A stretch of DNA of 64,000 bases from Pelagibius sp. Alg239-R121 (GCF_947331435.1 NZ_CAMZOF010000004.1:372001-436000); one strand, 5' to 3'. Positions 44,364 to 53,780 are shown, numbered from the stretch's first letter. Made by a program: numbers and translations. Notes: generated by a model not told the origin, from the letters alone.

Positions 44364-44405
44364 GAGCGCCCGGGGCTTCGACCTGTAAGCACCGGGCGCT
44401 CTTTT
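44364..44405. terminator. GC-rich hairpin with T tract
   Basis: GAGCGCCCGG (44364-44373) pairs with CCGGGCGCTC (44392-44401), followed on the plus strand by TTTT. It is 7 bases from the end of the RoxA-like gene, which is on the minus strand, where the hairpin has only an A-poor flank. It may still serve as that gene's 3' end. The remaining gap 44069-44363 shows no gene. Confidence 0.55.
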
Positions 44406-44411
44406 CCAAAA

Positions 44412-46250
44412 CTACAGCGTCTTCAGGTATTCAAGAAGCGCATTGAGCAACTCAGGATCATTCAGAAGTTCTTCGCTACCGTACTCGGGGCCTTCGTGGC
44501 CATCCTTCTTGTTGCCGTCCAGGCTCGTGTCCAGCTCGAAGCCGCCGGCGTCCTTGAAGCCCATGTTCTCGGCGTCGTATTCGCGGCTACCGACCATAAA
44601 TTTTTCCGCGCGCATTCTGGCAGGCAGCAGCAACTCGCGCATGGTGCGGACGGAGCCATTGTGCAGGTACGGCGCGGTGGCCCAGATACCGTTCAGAGAC
44701 CGGCCTTTGTAACAGGCTTCCTTCGTCGGATCGCATCCAGGACCGCTGTCCGGCTTGTCGAGATAGGCCGCGATGGCTTCTCTCGTCGGCACGCCTCTGA
44801 TACTTCGTTTGGTCAGTTGCTGTTCTTTCCGGTTATCGGATGCCAGGCGTTCTTCGATTCTGCCGGCCTTAATGGCCTTCAATGTCGCGGGCAGGTCGAA
44901 GATCAACTCGTGGACGATCGTTCCGCCCACGGCGTAACTCAGCAGGTTGATGCCGTTGTCCTTCGGGTCCTTAAGTTTCTTCCCGTCGCTTAAGAGCCTG
45001 AGGTACTGAGCCGGTTTGCCTTCGAGCTTGCCTGTTTCGTTCATCCTGGTCGCAAAGTTCACAGCCATCCGCGGGTCGGTTCCGGTCTTGGCGACCGTCA
45101 TCATCTTCGCCTTGAAGGGGATGCTGGCGCCGGCCGTATTGGTGGGTTTGTGGCAATCACGGCAGTACTGATCGAATGCCATGCGCCCCTTGTCCTGAAT
45201 TTCCGGCCGCCTGTCGATTTCCCCCAGAATCGCTTCGGGCCACTGCGGCGATTTCAGCGTGGCGATCAGCCCCTCGAGTTCACCGAGCTTTCTGATATCG
45301 ACCGATGTGCGGTTGCCGAAGGGCCTGGCGTACTGGAGAGCGCCGAACACGCCCAGTACTTCGCCGATGTTGCGCGCCAGGGCGCCGGTGCCTTCGTTCT
45401 CGACACTGCCGTTCCATTGAACCCGGTCGTAGTGCGGCGTATCCCACAGGAAGGGGTAGCTGACCGGAGCGTCCGCGGGATGGTGGTTGTTGGGTAGATC
45501 GAGCGGTACTGCGGCCACCTCGTTAAAGATGGCACCGATGGCGTCCAAACGTCCGAAACCGTAGGGATGCTGTCCCTTGTTGCGGGCATTCCAGGCTCGC
45601 CTGATTTCCGTGACCTGTTCGAGCCGGCCTTTCAGGCTTCGCTTTCGGAAGCTGCTGGCCCGCACGTCCTGCTTTGCCAGAACGGCCGCCGCAAAGCGGT
45701 CGAACTTCGCGCTGTCGGCGGCGGTCGCATCCAAGGCATCGACCAGTGAGTCCGCAAAGCCCTCGAAGTCTCCCAGCGTCGGTCCGCCGTCGATCAGTAT
45801 CCGTTGCGTCTCTCCGCCAGCGGTCACTTCGATCTGATTTGTGTGGCAGGCGGCGCAGGTAATTCCCAGCCATGACTTCGATATCGCGTAGTAGGGTTTT
45901 CTTCTCCGCGTCACGTCTTTGGTAAAGCCGATCGGCAGGCCGTCCGGATTTAGGTCCGTCGGCTTCTGCGGAAGGTACCGCAATCCATCCATATGCCCGC
46001 CGTCCCGGAACAGGGTGGTGCTGTCCGCCTGCTCCAGGAACAGAAACCAGTCGTAGGGAATGATCAGGGAACCCTGCGCCGTGAACCAGAACCTCTGTTG
46101 CTCCTCTGCGTCCCAGTTTTGGCAGAGCGTTACTTCACCGTTCCAGGCCCCGTCGAAGCTCTGCGGCGTGCAGCTCTGTGCCTTGGCATGGGAAGACGCG
46201 ACGACGGTCAGTGTTGCTGCCGCCAATGCCGCAAGTAGAAATCTAGCCAT
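44412..46250 (-). CDS. RoxA-like dihaem c-type cytochrome
   Basis: 612 aa with a Sec signal (LLAALAAATLTVVASSHAKA). Two c-haem sites: CAACH at 132-136 and CRDCH near residue 360. The segment SLNGIWATAPYLHNGSVRTMRELLLP is the conserved core shared by dihaem cytochrome c peroxidases, MauG and the rubber oxygenases RoxA/LcpK. Length and the two-haem spacing fit the RoxA-like branch better than short peroxidases. Substrate unknown: peroxidase, dioxygenase or electron carrier are all open. Monocistronic. Confidence 0.88.
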   Translation of the reverse strand: MARFLLAALAAATLTVVASSHAKAQSCTPQSFDGAWNGEVTLCQNWDAEEQQRFWFTAQGSLIIPYDWFLFLEQADSTTLFRDGGHMDGLRYLPQKPTDLNPDGLPIGFTKDVTRRRKPYYAISKSWLGITCAACHTNQIEVTAGGETQRILIDGGPTLGDFEGFADSLVDALDATAADSAKFDRFAAAVLAKQDVRASSFRKRSLKGRLEQVTEIRRAWNARNKGQHPYGFGRLDAIGAIFNEVAAVPLDLPNNHHPADAPVSYPFLWDTPHYDRVQWNGSVENEGTGALARNIGEVLGVFGALQYARPFGNRTSVDIRKLGELEGLIATLKSPQWPEAILGEIDRRPEIQDKGRMAFDQYCRDCHKPTNTAGASIPFKAKMMTVAKTGTDPRMAVNFATRMNETGKLEGKPAQYLRLLSDGKKLKDPKDNGINLLSYAVGGTIVHELIFDLPATLKAIKAGRIEERLASDNRKEQQLTKRSIRGVPTREAIAAYLDKPDSGPGCDPTKEACYKGRSLNGIWATAPYLHNGSVRTMRELLLPARMRAEKFMVGSREYDAENMGFKDAGGFELDTSLDGNKKDGHEGPEYGSEELLNDPELLNALLEYLKTL

Positions 46251-46674
46251 TTCAGTGTTCCCCTATATGTATTTTCGAGAAACGAGTTTGGTGTGAAGAA
46301 AAAGAGAAAAGGTGGACGTTAATGCGATTTCGGCGCGGGTGGGTAAGACTGGAATATGCATCTCCAACATCTGTTACGAACCAACAGCCATCGGTAAGTT
46401 TGCACAAGCGTTGAAAGCGCGCGCTTCGTGAGGAAATGCGCCTATAGCTAGTATAAGTCAATCTGATTTGTAAGTCATCAAATGAAATTGTGAGGCCGAC
46501 GCCAACGCTCCCTGGGAGCCCAATGGTGTAGAGCGGCTCTTTGTGCGTAAACCCTCCGAATAGGGCAGTGCAGACTTTCGACGAATGCGAGGAGGAGGTT
46601 CGAGTGAAGCTTCGCATGCTTGTGCACTGGGTTGGTGAATTCCATGTTGATTTCGCGCGCAAAACGGGACCTGA
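46251..46674. other. Intergenic region, probable deletion scar
   Basis: 424 bases. Left part must hold the promoter of the dihaem gene. No frame in any direction resembles a protein. The coding sequence of the next gene begins abruptly at 46675, directly after a stop codon (46672-46674), without a start codon. Confidence 0.45.
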
Positions 46675-47385
46675 CCTCGTTTCTACATACTGACGCCGCT
46701 GGTCTTCCTGACGCTGCTCTCAAGCTTCGAACTGCTCTCCGGTGTTGCGCTGCTGGCGGGTGTCTTCGTGCGGGCTCTGAGCTTCACCTATGCCTTCCTG
46801 CTCTGGACCTTCGTGATCGCATTGCCGGTGGTCACGGTGTCCGGACTGGAGACAGAAGTCAGCTCCCACTTCTCACCGGCGCTGCTGGTGCAGATCCGCG
46901 ACATCGGCCTGTCGGGGATGTGCTTCATCCTCTTCGCCCTGGGCTCGGGCTCCTATTCCGTTGACCAGCGCTTCCTGAACCGGGGCATGGCACCGGAGCA
47001 GGCGAACTGGAACAACTTCGGTCTGCTGTTGCGGCTGTCGGTGGCGGCTGTGTTCATCGTCGGCGGTTTCTTCGCGGGCTATGGCCACATCAAGAGCTTC
47101 GTCGACATCCCGATCCTTCTGGTGCTGATCGGCTTCGTCCTCGCCAGCGGCCACGCCACCCGTCTCGCCGCCATCGCCGCCTTCGCGGTGATCGCCTGGT
47201 ACAGCGTGGGTAAGCTCAGCTTCGACGCGACCTTGTGGAACAACCTGAACGCCATCAAACGCGAGTTCGCCTTCCTGGCGGCCTGCTGGCTGATTTATGC
47301 CTATCAGGGCGGAAAGGCCTTTAGGCTGGATGGGCTGTTGAAGTCGCCAATGAACGCGATCTTAGGGAAGTCGCAGCAGGCGTAA
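46675..47385 (+). pseudogene. 5'-truncated DoxX-like membrane protein gene
   Basis: From 46675 the frame is coding at once: YILTPLVFLTLLSSFELLSG, GVALLAGVFVRALSFTYAF, then four or five further membrane helices to the stop at 47385. This has the look of a DoxX-type multi-helix protein. No ATG, GTG or TTG exists before the first GTG at 46768, which is inside helix 2 and lacks a ribosome site. The 5' end with helix 1 is therefore missing. The body has no frameshift, so the loss may be recent. Confidence 0.6.
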
Positions 47386-47402
47386 CGGCAAGAGAGATGC
47401 GG

Positions 47403-47442
47403 GCGGGCTTCGATGTGGGGGTCGGGGCCCGCTTGTTTTTTG
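47403..47442 (+). terminator. Rho-independent terminator
   Basis: GCGGGC (47403-47408) pairs with GCCCGC (47427-47432), followed by TTGTTTTTTG. It lies 18 bases behind the truncated membrane gene on the same strand. Confidence 0.7.
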
Positions 47443-47489
47443 CGAAAAGCAGTGCACACACGACGGGGCGTCGTCTTGTCTGACGACGA

Positions 47490-47750
47490 TTACCTTGATC
47501 GCCTTTTCAGCCATTTTCTTCGATAGAGACACAAGCCAACCGCGCCAAGGAGCGATAAGACCGCCCACCAGATGTAGGGCTCGCGGATAACGAAGCCCGT
47601 CTCAACCCCTGGCCGCCAATCGACGGCGATGGACCATGTAGACGCTGTCACGATGAGCGAAACAAAACACGCGATATTTATAAGTGTCAGAGTAATGGCA
47701 ATGTCCCAACTTTTAGAATGTAAATTGGCGTAATTAGAATAGGGCAGCAA
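47490..47750 (-). CDS. Small two-helix membrane protein
   Basis: 86 aa, TTG start at 47750 with no ATG available. Two hydrophobic segments (DIAITLTLINIACFVSLIVTA; IWWAVLSLLGAVGLCLY) and a basic tail (RRKWLKRRSR). No family recognised. It ends in a position-consistent way, but with no close neighbour to support it. Confidence 0.5.
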   Translation of the reverse strand: MLPYSNYANLHSKSWDIAITLTLINIACFVSLIVTASTWSIAVDWRPGVETGFVIREPYIWWAVLSLLGAVGLCLYRRKWLKRRSR

Positions 47751-47784
47751 TCCAGATTCGGGCCATTGATCGTTACCCTAAATG

Positions 47785-49101
47785 TCAGCCGCCGCAGGTC
47801 GTCGCGCGGACACGGTCGAAGTGGCGGTTGGCGAGGTCGTCTTTATTGATCCAGAACTCAGCCTCGCCCATATCGCAGAACATGAAGTTGACGCCCGGGT
47901 CGCTGATGAGCTGGAGAAGAAGAACCTCTTCGCGATCAACTGGATTGGCCTGTTGTGCAGAGTGTGCATTGCCCAACATCTGGTGCGATACGCGGTTTGG
48001 GTACCCCGGAGATCGTTGGTACCGGTTTGGCAAAAATTCTTTTGCGTAGGCCTGCAGATAAAATTTCGGGATGTATGCGGTTAAGTCGGGGCGTTGCGCT
48101 ATGTATTGAATGGCGCTGATCAGTCCCTTTGCATAAAGAGATCCGACGTTTGTACCGATTTGACGATGGTCATGATGGCGGAGCGCACGCATCCAGTCAG
48201 TGAAGCGGCGCTGTTGCCCGGCGTCAGGTTGTGTGAGCAGGCCGGCGGCCTTGGCAACCGCGGCCCATCTGACCGCGTCTTGGCGAAGCGTATTGTATGC
48301 GGCGATGAGCGCATCATCCGCGTCGCGGACCCGGCGCGCGGACTCTGCCGACCAAGTGGCGACGATTCGAGCCACGCGATCGATCATCAGCCATAGCTGT
48401 GGGAAGGGGGGATCGAAGGCGGCGGCGGGCAGCGTATCCGAGTCCTTATCTTTGGGGCCGACGTCCATCAACTGGCTGGAATCCACGTAGGATACCTTTT
48501 CGGGTAGAGGTGGTAGGCCGGTGGCTCTGTCTGCTTCGGCGCTGCGGGCCTGGTCAATGGCGGTCTGGTATTCCCGAAATGGGTTGTCCAAATAGTGATG
48601 ACCCGGGAACGCGGAGGCATCGGGCCAGGAGTCGATACTAAAGAAACCGACAGGCCATTTGGGATAGCTGCAATAAACGGGATCGCTGGGGAGTACGAAG
48701 TTCTTTTCGAACGCTGACCAGCCACCTTGTATTTTCGGCAGGTCGGAAGGGGCGGGAGTCGACGTCTCGGCTGCGTCCGGAACAAAGAGCACTCGGCAGG
48801 CGTCATGAAGCGGTTCGTTGTCCCAATCCATGTCTTCATCGATTTTTGCAAAAAAGAATAGCAAGCCGCTGTCCGGGAGTAGCCCTTGGCTGGAGGGCAA
48901 TTCGGCGCAGTAGATCTGCGCTAGGAAATGAAGTGGAACCCCTGAAGATGTGCGGGGCCATTCAAGCGACTGCGGAAGCTTCGGAGTACCACCCAGGTAG
49001 CTGTGCCCTTTATGCGCGCTGGTGAGCGGGTAGGGCCGGTGGAGCATGATTGCGGGTTCGCAATTCCGCGCCATCACAGTGTATATCTCATTCTTATCCA
49101 T
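47785..49101 (-). CDS. DUF1963 (YwqG-like) protein
   Basis: 438 aa. The DUF1963 pattern is visible in two parts: SYLGGTPKLPQSLEWPRTSSGVPLHFLAQIYCAELP with GLLFFFAKID, and the C-terminal LLLQLISDPGVNFMFCDMGEAEFWINKDDLANRHFD. An insertion of about 150 residues (250-400) separates the halves. Function of the family is unknown. No operon partner. Confidence 0.9.
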   Translation of the reverse strand: MDKNEIYTVMARNCEPAIMLHRPYPLTSAHKGHSYLGGTPKLPQSLEWPRTSSGVPLHFLAQIYCAELPSSQGLLPDSGLLFFFAKIDEDMDWDNEPLHDACRVLFVPDAAETSTPAPSDLPKIQGGWSAFEKNFVLPSDPVYCSYPKWPVGFFSIDSWPDASAFPGHHYLDNPFREYQTAIDQARSAEADRATGLPPLPEKVSYVDSSQLMDVGPKDKDSDTLPAAAFDPPFPQLWLMIDRVARIVATWSAESARRVRDADDALIAAYNTLRQDAVRWAAVAKAAGLLTQPDAGQQRRFTDWMRALRHHDHRQIGTNVGSLYAKGLISAIQYIAQRPDLTAYIPKFYLQAYAKEFLPNRYQRSPGYPNRVSHQMLGNAHSAQQANPVDREEVLLLQLISDPGVNFMFCDMGEAEFWINKDDLANRHFDRVRATTCGG

Positions 49102-49228
49102 GGCTTAGAGGATAGAACGACGATTATGAAGAACTCGTAACCCGCGAGATGATTTGGTCGGAACGCGCCAATACCGAGCAAATCCGTCGAAACTATGCAG
49201 AGTATGCTGCTTCGATAGTGCGCTTTCC

Positions 49229-51352
49229 CTAACCCCGTCTTCTCCGCCGCCGTCTTCCCCCATCATCATCGCCCTCCGGCGCAGCCTTCACACTCGGCGC
49301 GGGCAGTTCCACCGCCGCCGCCAGATGCGGGAACACTGCCGTCGTATGCGGGATACCCATGGCTTGCACGAAATGGTCTTGGAACTTGGCTTCGACGGCG
49401 GTTTCGATCTTCTCGACTTTTTTGACCACTGTTTCGATGTCGTCGCGGCTTTTCTGGTTCAGCAGGGCGATGCGCGCGCCGGTGCCCGCCGCGTTGCCGG
49501 CGGAGTGGACCTTGTCCAGGGGGCAGTCGGGGATCATGCCCAGGATCATGGCGTATTTGACGTCGATATGGCTGCCGAAGGCGCCCGCCAGCATGATGCG
49601 CTCGACCTGTTCGATGTCAAGGCGGTCCATCAGCAGGCGGATACCGGCGTAGAGGGCGGCTTTGCCAAGCTGGATGGCGCGCACGTCGTTCTGGGTGATG
49701 CGCAGTTCAGGCTCGCCGTCGCCGTTCCCGTCGCCTTCGTGCAGCAGGTAGGAGAAGGTGCGGCCGTCGGGTTGGATGCGGGGAGTCTTGGCGGCCATCG
49801 CGCCGTTGATGGTGCCGTCGGTCAGCAGGATGCCGGCCAGGAACATCTCGGCCAGTACTTCGATGATGCCGGAGCCGCAGACGCCGGTGACGCCGGTCTT
49901 TTTGGTCTCGAGAGCGAAACCGGGTTCGTCGGACCAGAGGTCGCTGCCGATCACCCTGAATCTTGGCTCGAGCGTTTCAGGGTCGATGCGCACGCGCTCA
50001 ATGGCGCCGGGCGCGGCACGCTGGCCGCAGGAGATCTGCGCGCCTTCGAAGGCCGGTCCGGTGGGGGAGGAGCAGGCCAGCAGGCGCTCTTTATTCCCCA
50101 GTACGATCTCGGCGTTGGTGCCGACATCGACCACCAGGGTGATTTCCTCGGCCAGATGCGGGTGCTCGGAGAGGATGACGCCCGCCGTGTCGGCGCCCAC
50201 ATGTCCCGCAATGCAAGGGAGCACGTAGACCCGGCCATCCTGGTTGATGTTCAGTTCCAGCTCGGTGGCCCACAAGGTCATGCCGGAGTTGGCAGCAAGC
50301 GCGAAGGGCGCGCCGCCCAACTCCGTCGGGTCCATGCCGAGCAGCAGGTGATGCATGATCGGATTGCCGACGAAGGTGGCATTCAGAATGTGGGTACGGT
50401 CAATCTGTGCTTCTTCGGCGACTGCTTCGGTCAGCGCATTGAGCGCGTCGCGCACGGCGGCCGTCATTGCCTTGTCGCCGCCCGGATTCATCATGACATA
50501 GGAAACCCGGCTCATCAGGTCTTCGCCGAAGCGGATCTGCGGGTTCATGATGCCGGAAGACGCCAGGACTTCACCGGTCTGGAGGTCACAGAGGTGCGCG
50601 GCGATGGTGGTGGAACCCACATCGACGGCCATCCCGTAGGCGTTGCCCTGAAATCCAGGCCAGATGGCGGTGATGACCTGGCTGCGGTGCACGGCGACCG
50701 TGACCTTCCAGTTGCCCTTGCGCAAGGCCTGCTGCAAGCCTTGCAGAGTGCGCAGATCGCATTCCAGATCGGTCAGGCCCCACTGGCCTTTCAAGGCAGC
50801 GATCAGACGTTCCAGATCGCCGGTGGGGTTATGCATGTCGGGCTCTTCGACCTCGACATAGTGCAGCCGCATGGCCGGGTCGAGTTCGATGTCGCGGACT
50901 TCGGCGCGCTTGCGCACGACCTGTTTGTGAACCTGGCTGTCGGCGGGGACGTCGACCACCAGATCGCCCTGGATCAGGCTCTGGCAGGAGAGGCGCCGGT
51001 CGGCCTTCATGCCGCGCTTCTTGCTGTAGCGCGCCTCGACCTCGTTGCTTTCCGAGACGTTCTCGGCCCGGCTCTGGATGCCGTGTTTGGCGAAATCGCC
51101 GATTTCCGGCTGAACCTGACAGCGCCCGCAGATGCCGCGGCCGCCGCAGACCGAATCGATATCGACGCCCAAACTGCGCGCGGCCTTGAGGACCGGTGTG
51201 CCGACGGCAAAGTGTCCGCGGCGTCCGGAAGGGGTGAATACGACCAGTGCCTCTTGTGCCACCTTGTCCGCCGTCCCCGTTACGTCTGTTTCTGCGGCGG
51301 CTGGCTGGTGTTCCAGAGTAGCGCCGCTAGCCTCTTCAAGTGCTTCTGACAT
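49229..51352 (-). CDS. Corrinoid-activating ferredoxin/ASKHA protein (RACo-like, DUF4445)
   Basis: 707 aa. The N-terminal 2Fe-2S ferredoxin domain has C69, C75, C78 (VCGGRGICGRCQV) and C123 (LSCQS). A linker and the ASKHA-like ATPase follow: AVDVGSTTIAAHLCDL, VVDVGTNAEIVLGN, GVCGSGIIEVLAEM, LAGAFGSHIDVKYAMILG. Such proteins reduce Co(II) corrinoid back to Co(I) using ATP. The C terminus carries an Asp-Gly-rich stretch and a run of seven Arg, a tail shared with the methyltransferase next door. Last gene of the corrinoid operon, 185 bases after that methyltransferase. Confidence 0.93.
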   Translation of the reverse strand: MSEALEEASGATLEHQPAAAETDVTGTADKVAQEALVVFTPSGRRGHFAVGTPVLKAARSLGVDIDSVCGGRGICGRCQVQPEIGDFAKHGIQSRAENVSESNEVEARYSKKRGMKADRRLSCQSLIQGDLVVDVPADSQVHKQVVRKRAEVRDIELDPAMRLHYVEVEEPDMHNPTGDLERLIAALKGQWGLTDLECDLRTLQGLQQALRKGNWKVTVAVHRSQVITAIWPGFQGNAYGMAVDVGSTTIAAHLCDLQTGEVLASSGIMNPQIRFGEDLMSRVSYVMMNPGGDKAMTAAVRDALNALTEAVAEEAQIDRTHILNATFVGNPIMHHLLLGMDPTELGGAPFALAANSGMTLWATELELNINQDGRVYVLPCIAGHVGADTAGVILSEHPHLAEEITLVVDVGTNAEIVLGNKERLLACSSPTGPAFEGAQISCGQRAAPGAIERVRIDPETLEPRFRVIGSDLWSDEPGFALETKKTGVTGVCGSGIIEVLAEMFLAGILLTDGTINGAMAAKTPRIQPDGRTFSYLLHEGDGNGDGEPELRITQNDVRAIQLGKAALYAGIRLLMDRLDIEQVERIMLAGAFGSHIDVKYAMILGMIPDCPLDKVHSAGNAAGTGARIALLNQKSRDDIETVVKKVEKIETAVEAKFQDHFVQAMGIPHTTAVFPHLAAAVELPAPSVKAAPEGDDDGGRRRRRRRG

Positions 51353-51434
51353 ACCTGCCCGGGTTCAAGAGGATTTGCAATCTCAGAATAGCCTAATGGT
51401 TGATTCGGCGCCTTGACTTGTCTCCTGACGGCAT

Positions 51435-51535
51435 GGACTGCGCTTTTTGACACCAGCGCAGTCCCTATCCAACAGCTTTTCGAGCTCCAACCCTTGCCGG
51501 GGACTTAGCCCCATCGACGCCGGCGCTGGCGCCGG
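51435..51535. other. Two hairpins between methyltransferase and activator genes
   Basis: CCGGCGC-TG-GCGCCGG at 51520-51535 lies 2 bases past the methyltransferase stop. GGACTGCGCT (51435-51444) pairs with AGCGCAGTCC (51455-51464) in a 10-bp stem. Neither has a T tract in the direction of transcription, so partial termination or mRNA processing between the two genes is more likely than full termination. Confidence 0.5.
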
Positions 51536-51537
51536 GA

Positions 51538-52443
51538 TCAGCCTCTCCGACGACGGCGCTCACGCCGTCCAGCGCCTTCGGCCTCGGCCCCTTCCGCGGC
51601 GGGTGCCCGGAATTTCTTGATCCAGGCACGGCAATCCTTGTCGTGGCCCAACAGCACGTCGGCCGCCATGATGCCCGTCAGCTCTTCCTCATGCAGCGGG
51701 TTCATGATCGCGGAGGTCATACCGGCGCCGGAGGCCATGGCCAGGAAGAAGGCGTTCATGGCGTGGCGGTTCGGCAGGCCGAAGCTCACGTTGGAGGCGC
51801 CGCAGGTGGTGTTGACGCCCAGCTCCTCGCGCAGTTTGCGGACGATGGCGAAGGCCTGCTGGCCCGCGGTGCCCAAGGCGCCGATCGGCATGACCAGCGG
51901 ATCGACAACCACGTCTTCCTTGGGAATGCCGTGGTCGGCGGCACGCTCGACGATCTTTTTGGCGACGGCGAAACGGACATCCGGATCCATTGAGATGCCA
52001 GTTTCGTCGTTAGAGATCGCGACAACGGCGGCGCCGTACTTCTTGACCAGCGGCAGAACGCGTTCCATCTGCTCGTCTTCGCCCGTCACCGAGTTCACCA
52101 GAGCTTTGCCCTGATAGACACTCAGACCGCTTTCCAGCGCTTCGACGATGGAGGAGTCGATCGAGAGAGGCAGGTCGGTCAGGGACTGCACCAGCTTGAC
52201 AGTCTCCGCCAGAATTGCAGGCTCGTCGGCCAGCGGAATTCCTGCGTTTACATCCAGCATGTGCGCACCTGCGGCGACCTGCGCCAAACAGTCGGTTTCG
52301 ACGCGGCTGAAGTCACCGGCGGCCATTTCCGCGGCAAGTGCCTTGCGGCCCGTTGGATTGATGCGCTCGCCGATGATGCAGAAGGGCTGATCAAAGCCGA
52401 TCACAAGTTCCTTCGAATGCGAGCTGACAACGGTGCGTGACAT
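51538..52443 (-). CDS. Methyltetrahydrofolate:corrinoid methyltransferase
   Basis: 301 aa, pterin-binding TIM barrel of the MtgA/AcsE/MetH type: IGERINPTGRKAL (24-36), HMLDVNAGIPLADEP, LSIDSSIVEALESGL, VAISNDETG, VVVDPLVMPIG and ASNVSFGLPNRHAMN. It transfers the methyl group between the corrinoid protein and tetrahydrofolate. The C terminus ends in a Glu/Ala stretch and an Arg cluster (RRERRRRRG), not part of the barrel and similar to the tail of the neighbouring activator. Confidence 0.94.
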   Translation of the reverse strand: MSRTVVSSHSKELVIGFDQPFCIIGERINPTGRKALAAEMAAGDFSRVETDCLAQVAAGAHMLDVNAGIPLADEPAILAETVKLVQSLTDLPLSIDSSIVEALESGLSVYQGKALVNSVTGEDEQMERVLPLVKKYGAAVVAISNDETGISMDPDVRFAVAKKIVERAADHGIPKEDVVVDPLVMPIGALGTAGQQAFAIVRKLREELGVNTTCGASNVSFGLPNRHAMNAFFLAMASGAGMTSAIMNPLHEEELTGIMAADVLLGHDKDCRAWIKKFRAPAAEGAEAEGAGRRERRRRRG

Positions 52444-52535
52444 GGTGTTTTAACTCCTGGCAAAGGGCCGCGGTGTCCGCTGTTGTCCGCGCCTGCTGTC
52501 TGTGGTTTGTGTTTCCGTATTGGTTCCGGAAGCCT

Positions 52536-52648
52536 AGAGCCTGATCGTTTTTCATTTGAAAAGTGAAAAACGTGAATCAGCCTCTAACCTGTTAAAGTAG
52601 AGAGTGATTCACGTTCCTGACTGATTCCCTCAAGAACGATCATGCTCT
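52536..52648. repeat. Palindromic intergenic element, copy B
   Basis: 113 bases bounded by AGAGCCTGATCGTTTTT and AAGAACGATCATGCTCT, an inverted pair of about 15/17. The inner pair ACGTGAATCAGCCTCT / AGAGAGTGATTCACGT and CGTTTTTC / GAAAAACG make it nested. The left end matches the element at 37117. It fills the middle of the 362-base gap between the MetF-like and methyltransferase genes; the flanks hold no gene. Confidence 0.65.
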
Positions 52649-52805
52649 CGCGATTAGCTGTGATCATAGCAGATGCGGCTGTCACACCCGCGACACCGGA
52701 TGGCTTAAAAGCGCACTGTCGTGATTTTGACCGCCAAATTAGGGTGCTAAGACGGGAAAAGTGCGGCTCAGGATAGTATGTGCCTATGCCTGAGCCGCTT
52801 CCGGC

Positions 52806-53765
52806 TTAAGAGATATCCCGTGTGACCTTGAAGCCTTTGCCTTTGGGATCCATGACGAATTCGCCGTCCGCCACTGCATAGGTCCAGGCCGCCGACTTAC
52901 GCAGGCCGCCGAGCGGATACATATGCACCCGGGCAATGCCGCAGTTGGGGTCTTCGGCGTGATACTGGGCCAGGTCCATGACCAGTTTGTCAGGCGCGTT
53001 GACGGTCATCAGCTTGGCAATATTCTTCGCCTGACGGGTCAGAACCCGCATGGAAGGGCCGACGCCGCAGGCCTTGGCGTGGTTCAGGAGCGTCTTGATG
53101 GTCGCCAGACCGGGCACGCCAATGTGTACCGGCAGCTTGTTGCCCTCGGACTGAATCGCACGGTCCCAGGCGATGATCGGCGCGGCTTCGAAGCAGAACT
53201 GGGTGGCAATATAGAGCTTCGCGCCCGTGCGCTCCGCAAAGGCGTTCTTCCAGGTGATGGCTTCTTTTAAGCCATGTTCGGAGATGTCGGGACTGCCTTC
53301 CGGGTGGCCCGCGACGCCGATTTCGCGAATGCCGTACTTGTCGAACAGACCGGTTTCCAGCAGGTCCATCGATGACTCGAACGCACCGAGGGGCGTATCC
53401 ACAGCACCGCCGAGGGCGACCACTTCTTCAACGCCGACCTCATCCTGGAGTTTTTTGAGGTTCTCTTCCATCACCGCAGCGCTGACGATCGAGCGGGCCG
53501 CGAAATGTGGCAAGGGTTGAAAACCTTCTTCCTTCAGCCGCTTCGAGGTCGCGATGGTGTCGGCGAAGTCCGAGCCGGGCAAAAAGGTTACCGCGACCTT
53601 GGCACCCGGCCGGAGGTGATCGCGGTAGTCGGGAATCTTGAGCGCCGAGCCCGGCGTGGTCTCGATCGTGAACCCGGTCACGAAATCGATGATCTGTTGC
53701 TTCATGGTGTCGGCCCCGTTCAGACTGGTGACTTTAGCAGCGGGCGCGGCGCTGAAAGCGTTCAT
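52806..53765 (-). CDS. Methylenetetrahydrofolate reductase-like protein
   Basis: 319 aa, MetF-type FAD barrel: VAVTFLPGSDFADTIATSKRLKEEGFQPLPHFAARSI near the start, VEEVVALGGAVDTPLG, GVAGHPEGSPDI (MetF-like AGYPEGHP), AKLYIATQFCFEA and VHIGVPG. ATG 53765 with AAGGAT 8 bases upstream. In this operon it would oxidise methyl-THF to methylene-THF, the reverse of its use for methionine, so that methyl groups enter C1 oxidation. It lies 15 bases behind the virulence-factor-family gene. Confidence 0.9.
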   Translation of the reverse strand: MNAFSAAPAAKVTSLNGADTMKQQIIDFVTGFTIETTPGSALKIPDYRDHLRPGAKVAVTFLPGSDFADTIATSKRLKEEGFQPLPHFAARSIVSAAVMEENLKKLQDEVGVEEVVALGGAVDTPLGAFESSMDLLETGLFDKYGIREIGVAGHPEGSPDISEHGLKEAITWKNAFAERTGAKLYIATQFCFEAAPIIAWDRAIQSEGNKLPVHIGVPGLATIKTLLNHAKACGVGPSMRVLTRQAKNIAKLMTVNAPDKLVMDLAQYHAEDPNCGIARVHMYPLGGLRKSAAWTYAVADGEFVMDPKGKGFKVTRDIS

Positions 53766-53780
53766 GGCGATATCCTTAGC

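Noticed and set aside
46478-46723. Minus-strand frame of 81 codons rich in His and Arg
   Set aside because: No start signal, crosses the junction of the truncated membrane gene, and looks like out-of-frame sequence.
49154-51349. 731-codon open frame on the plus strand
   Set aside because: Exactly antisense to the corrinoid activator gene; composition is the mirror of a GC-rich gene and there is no family resemblance.
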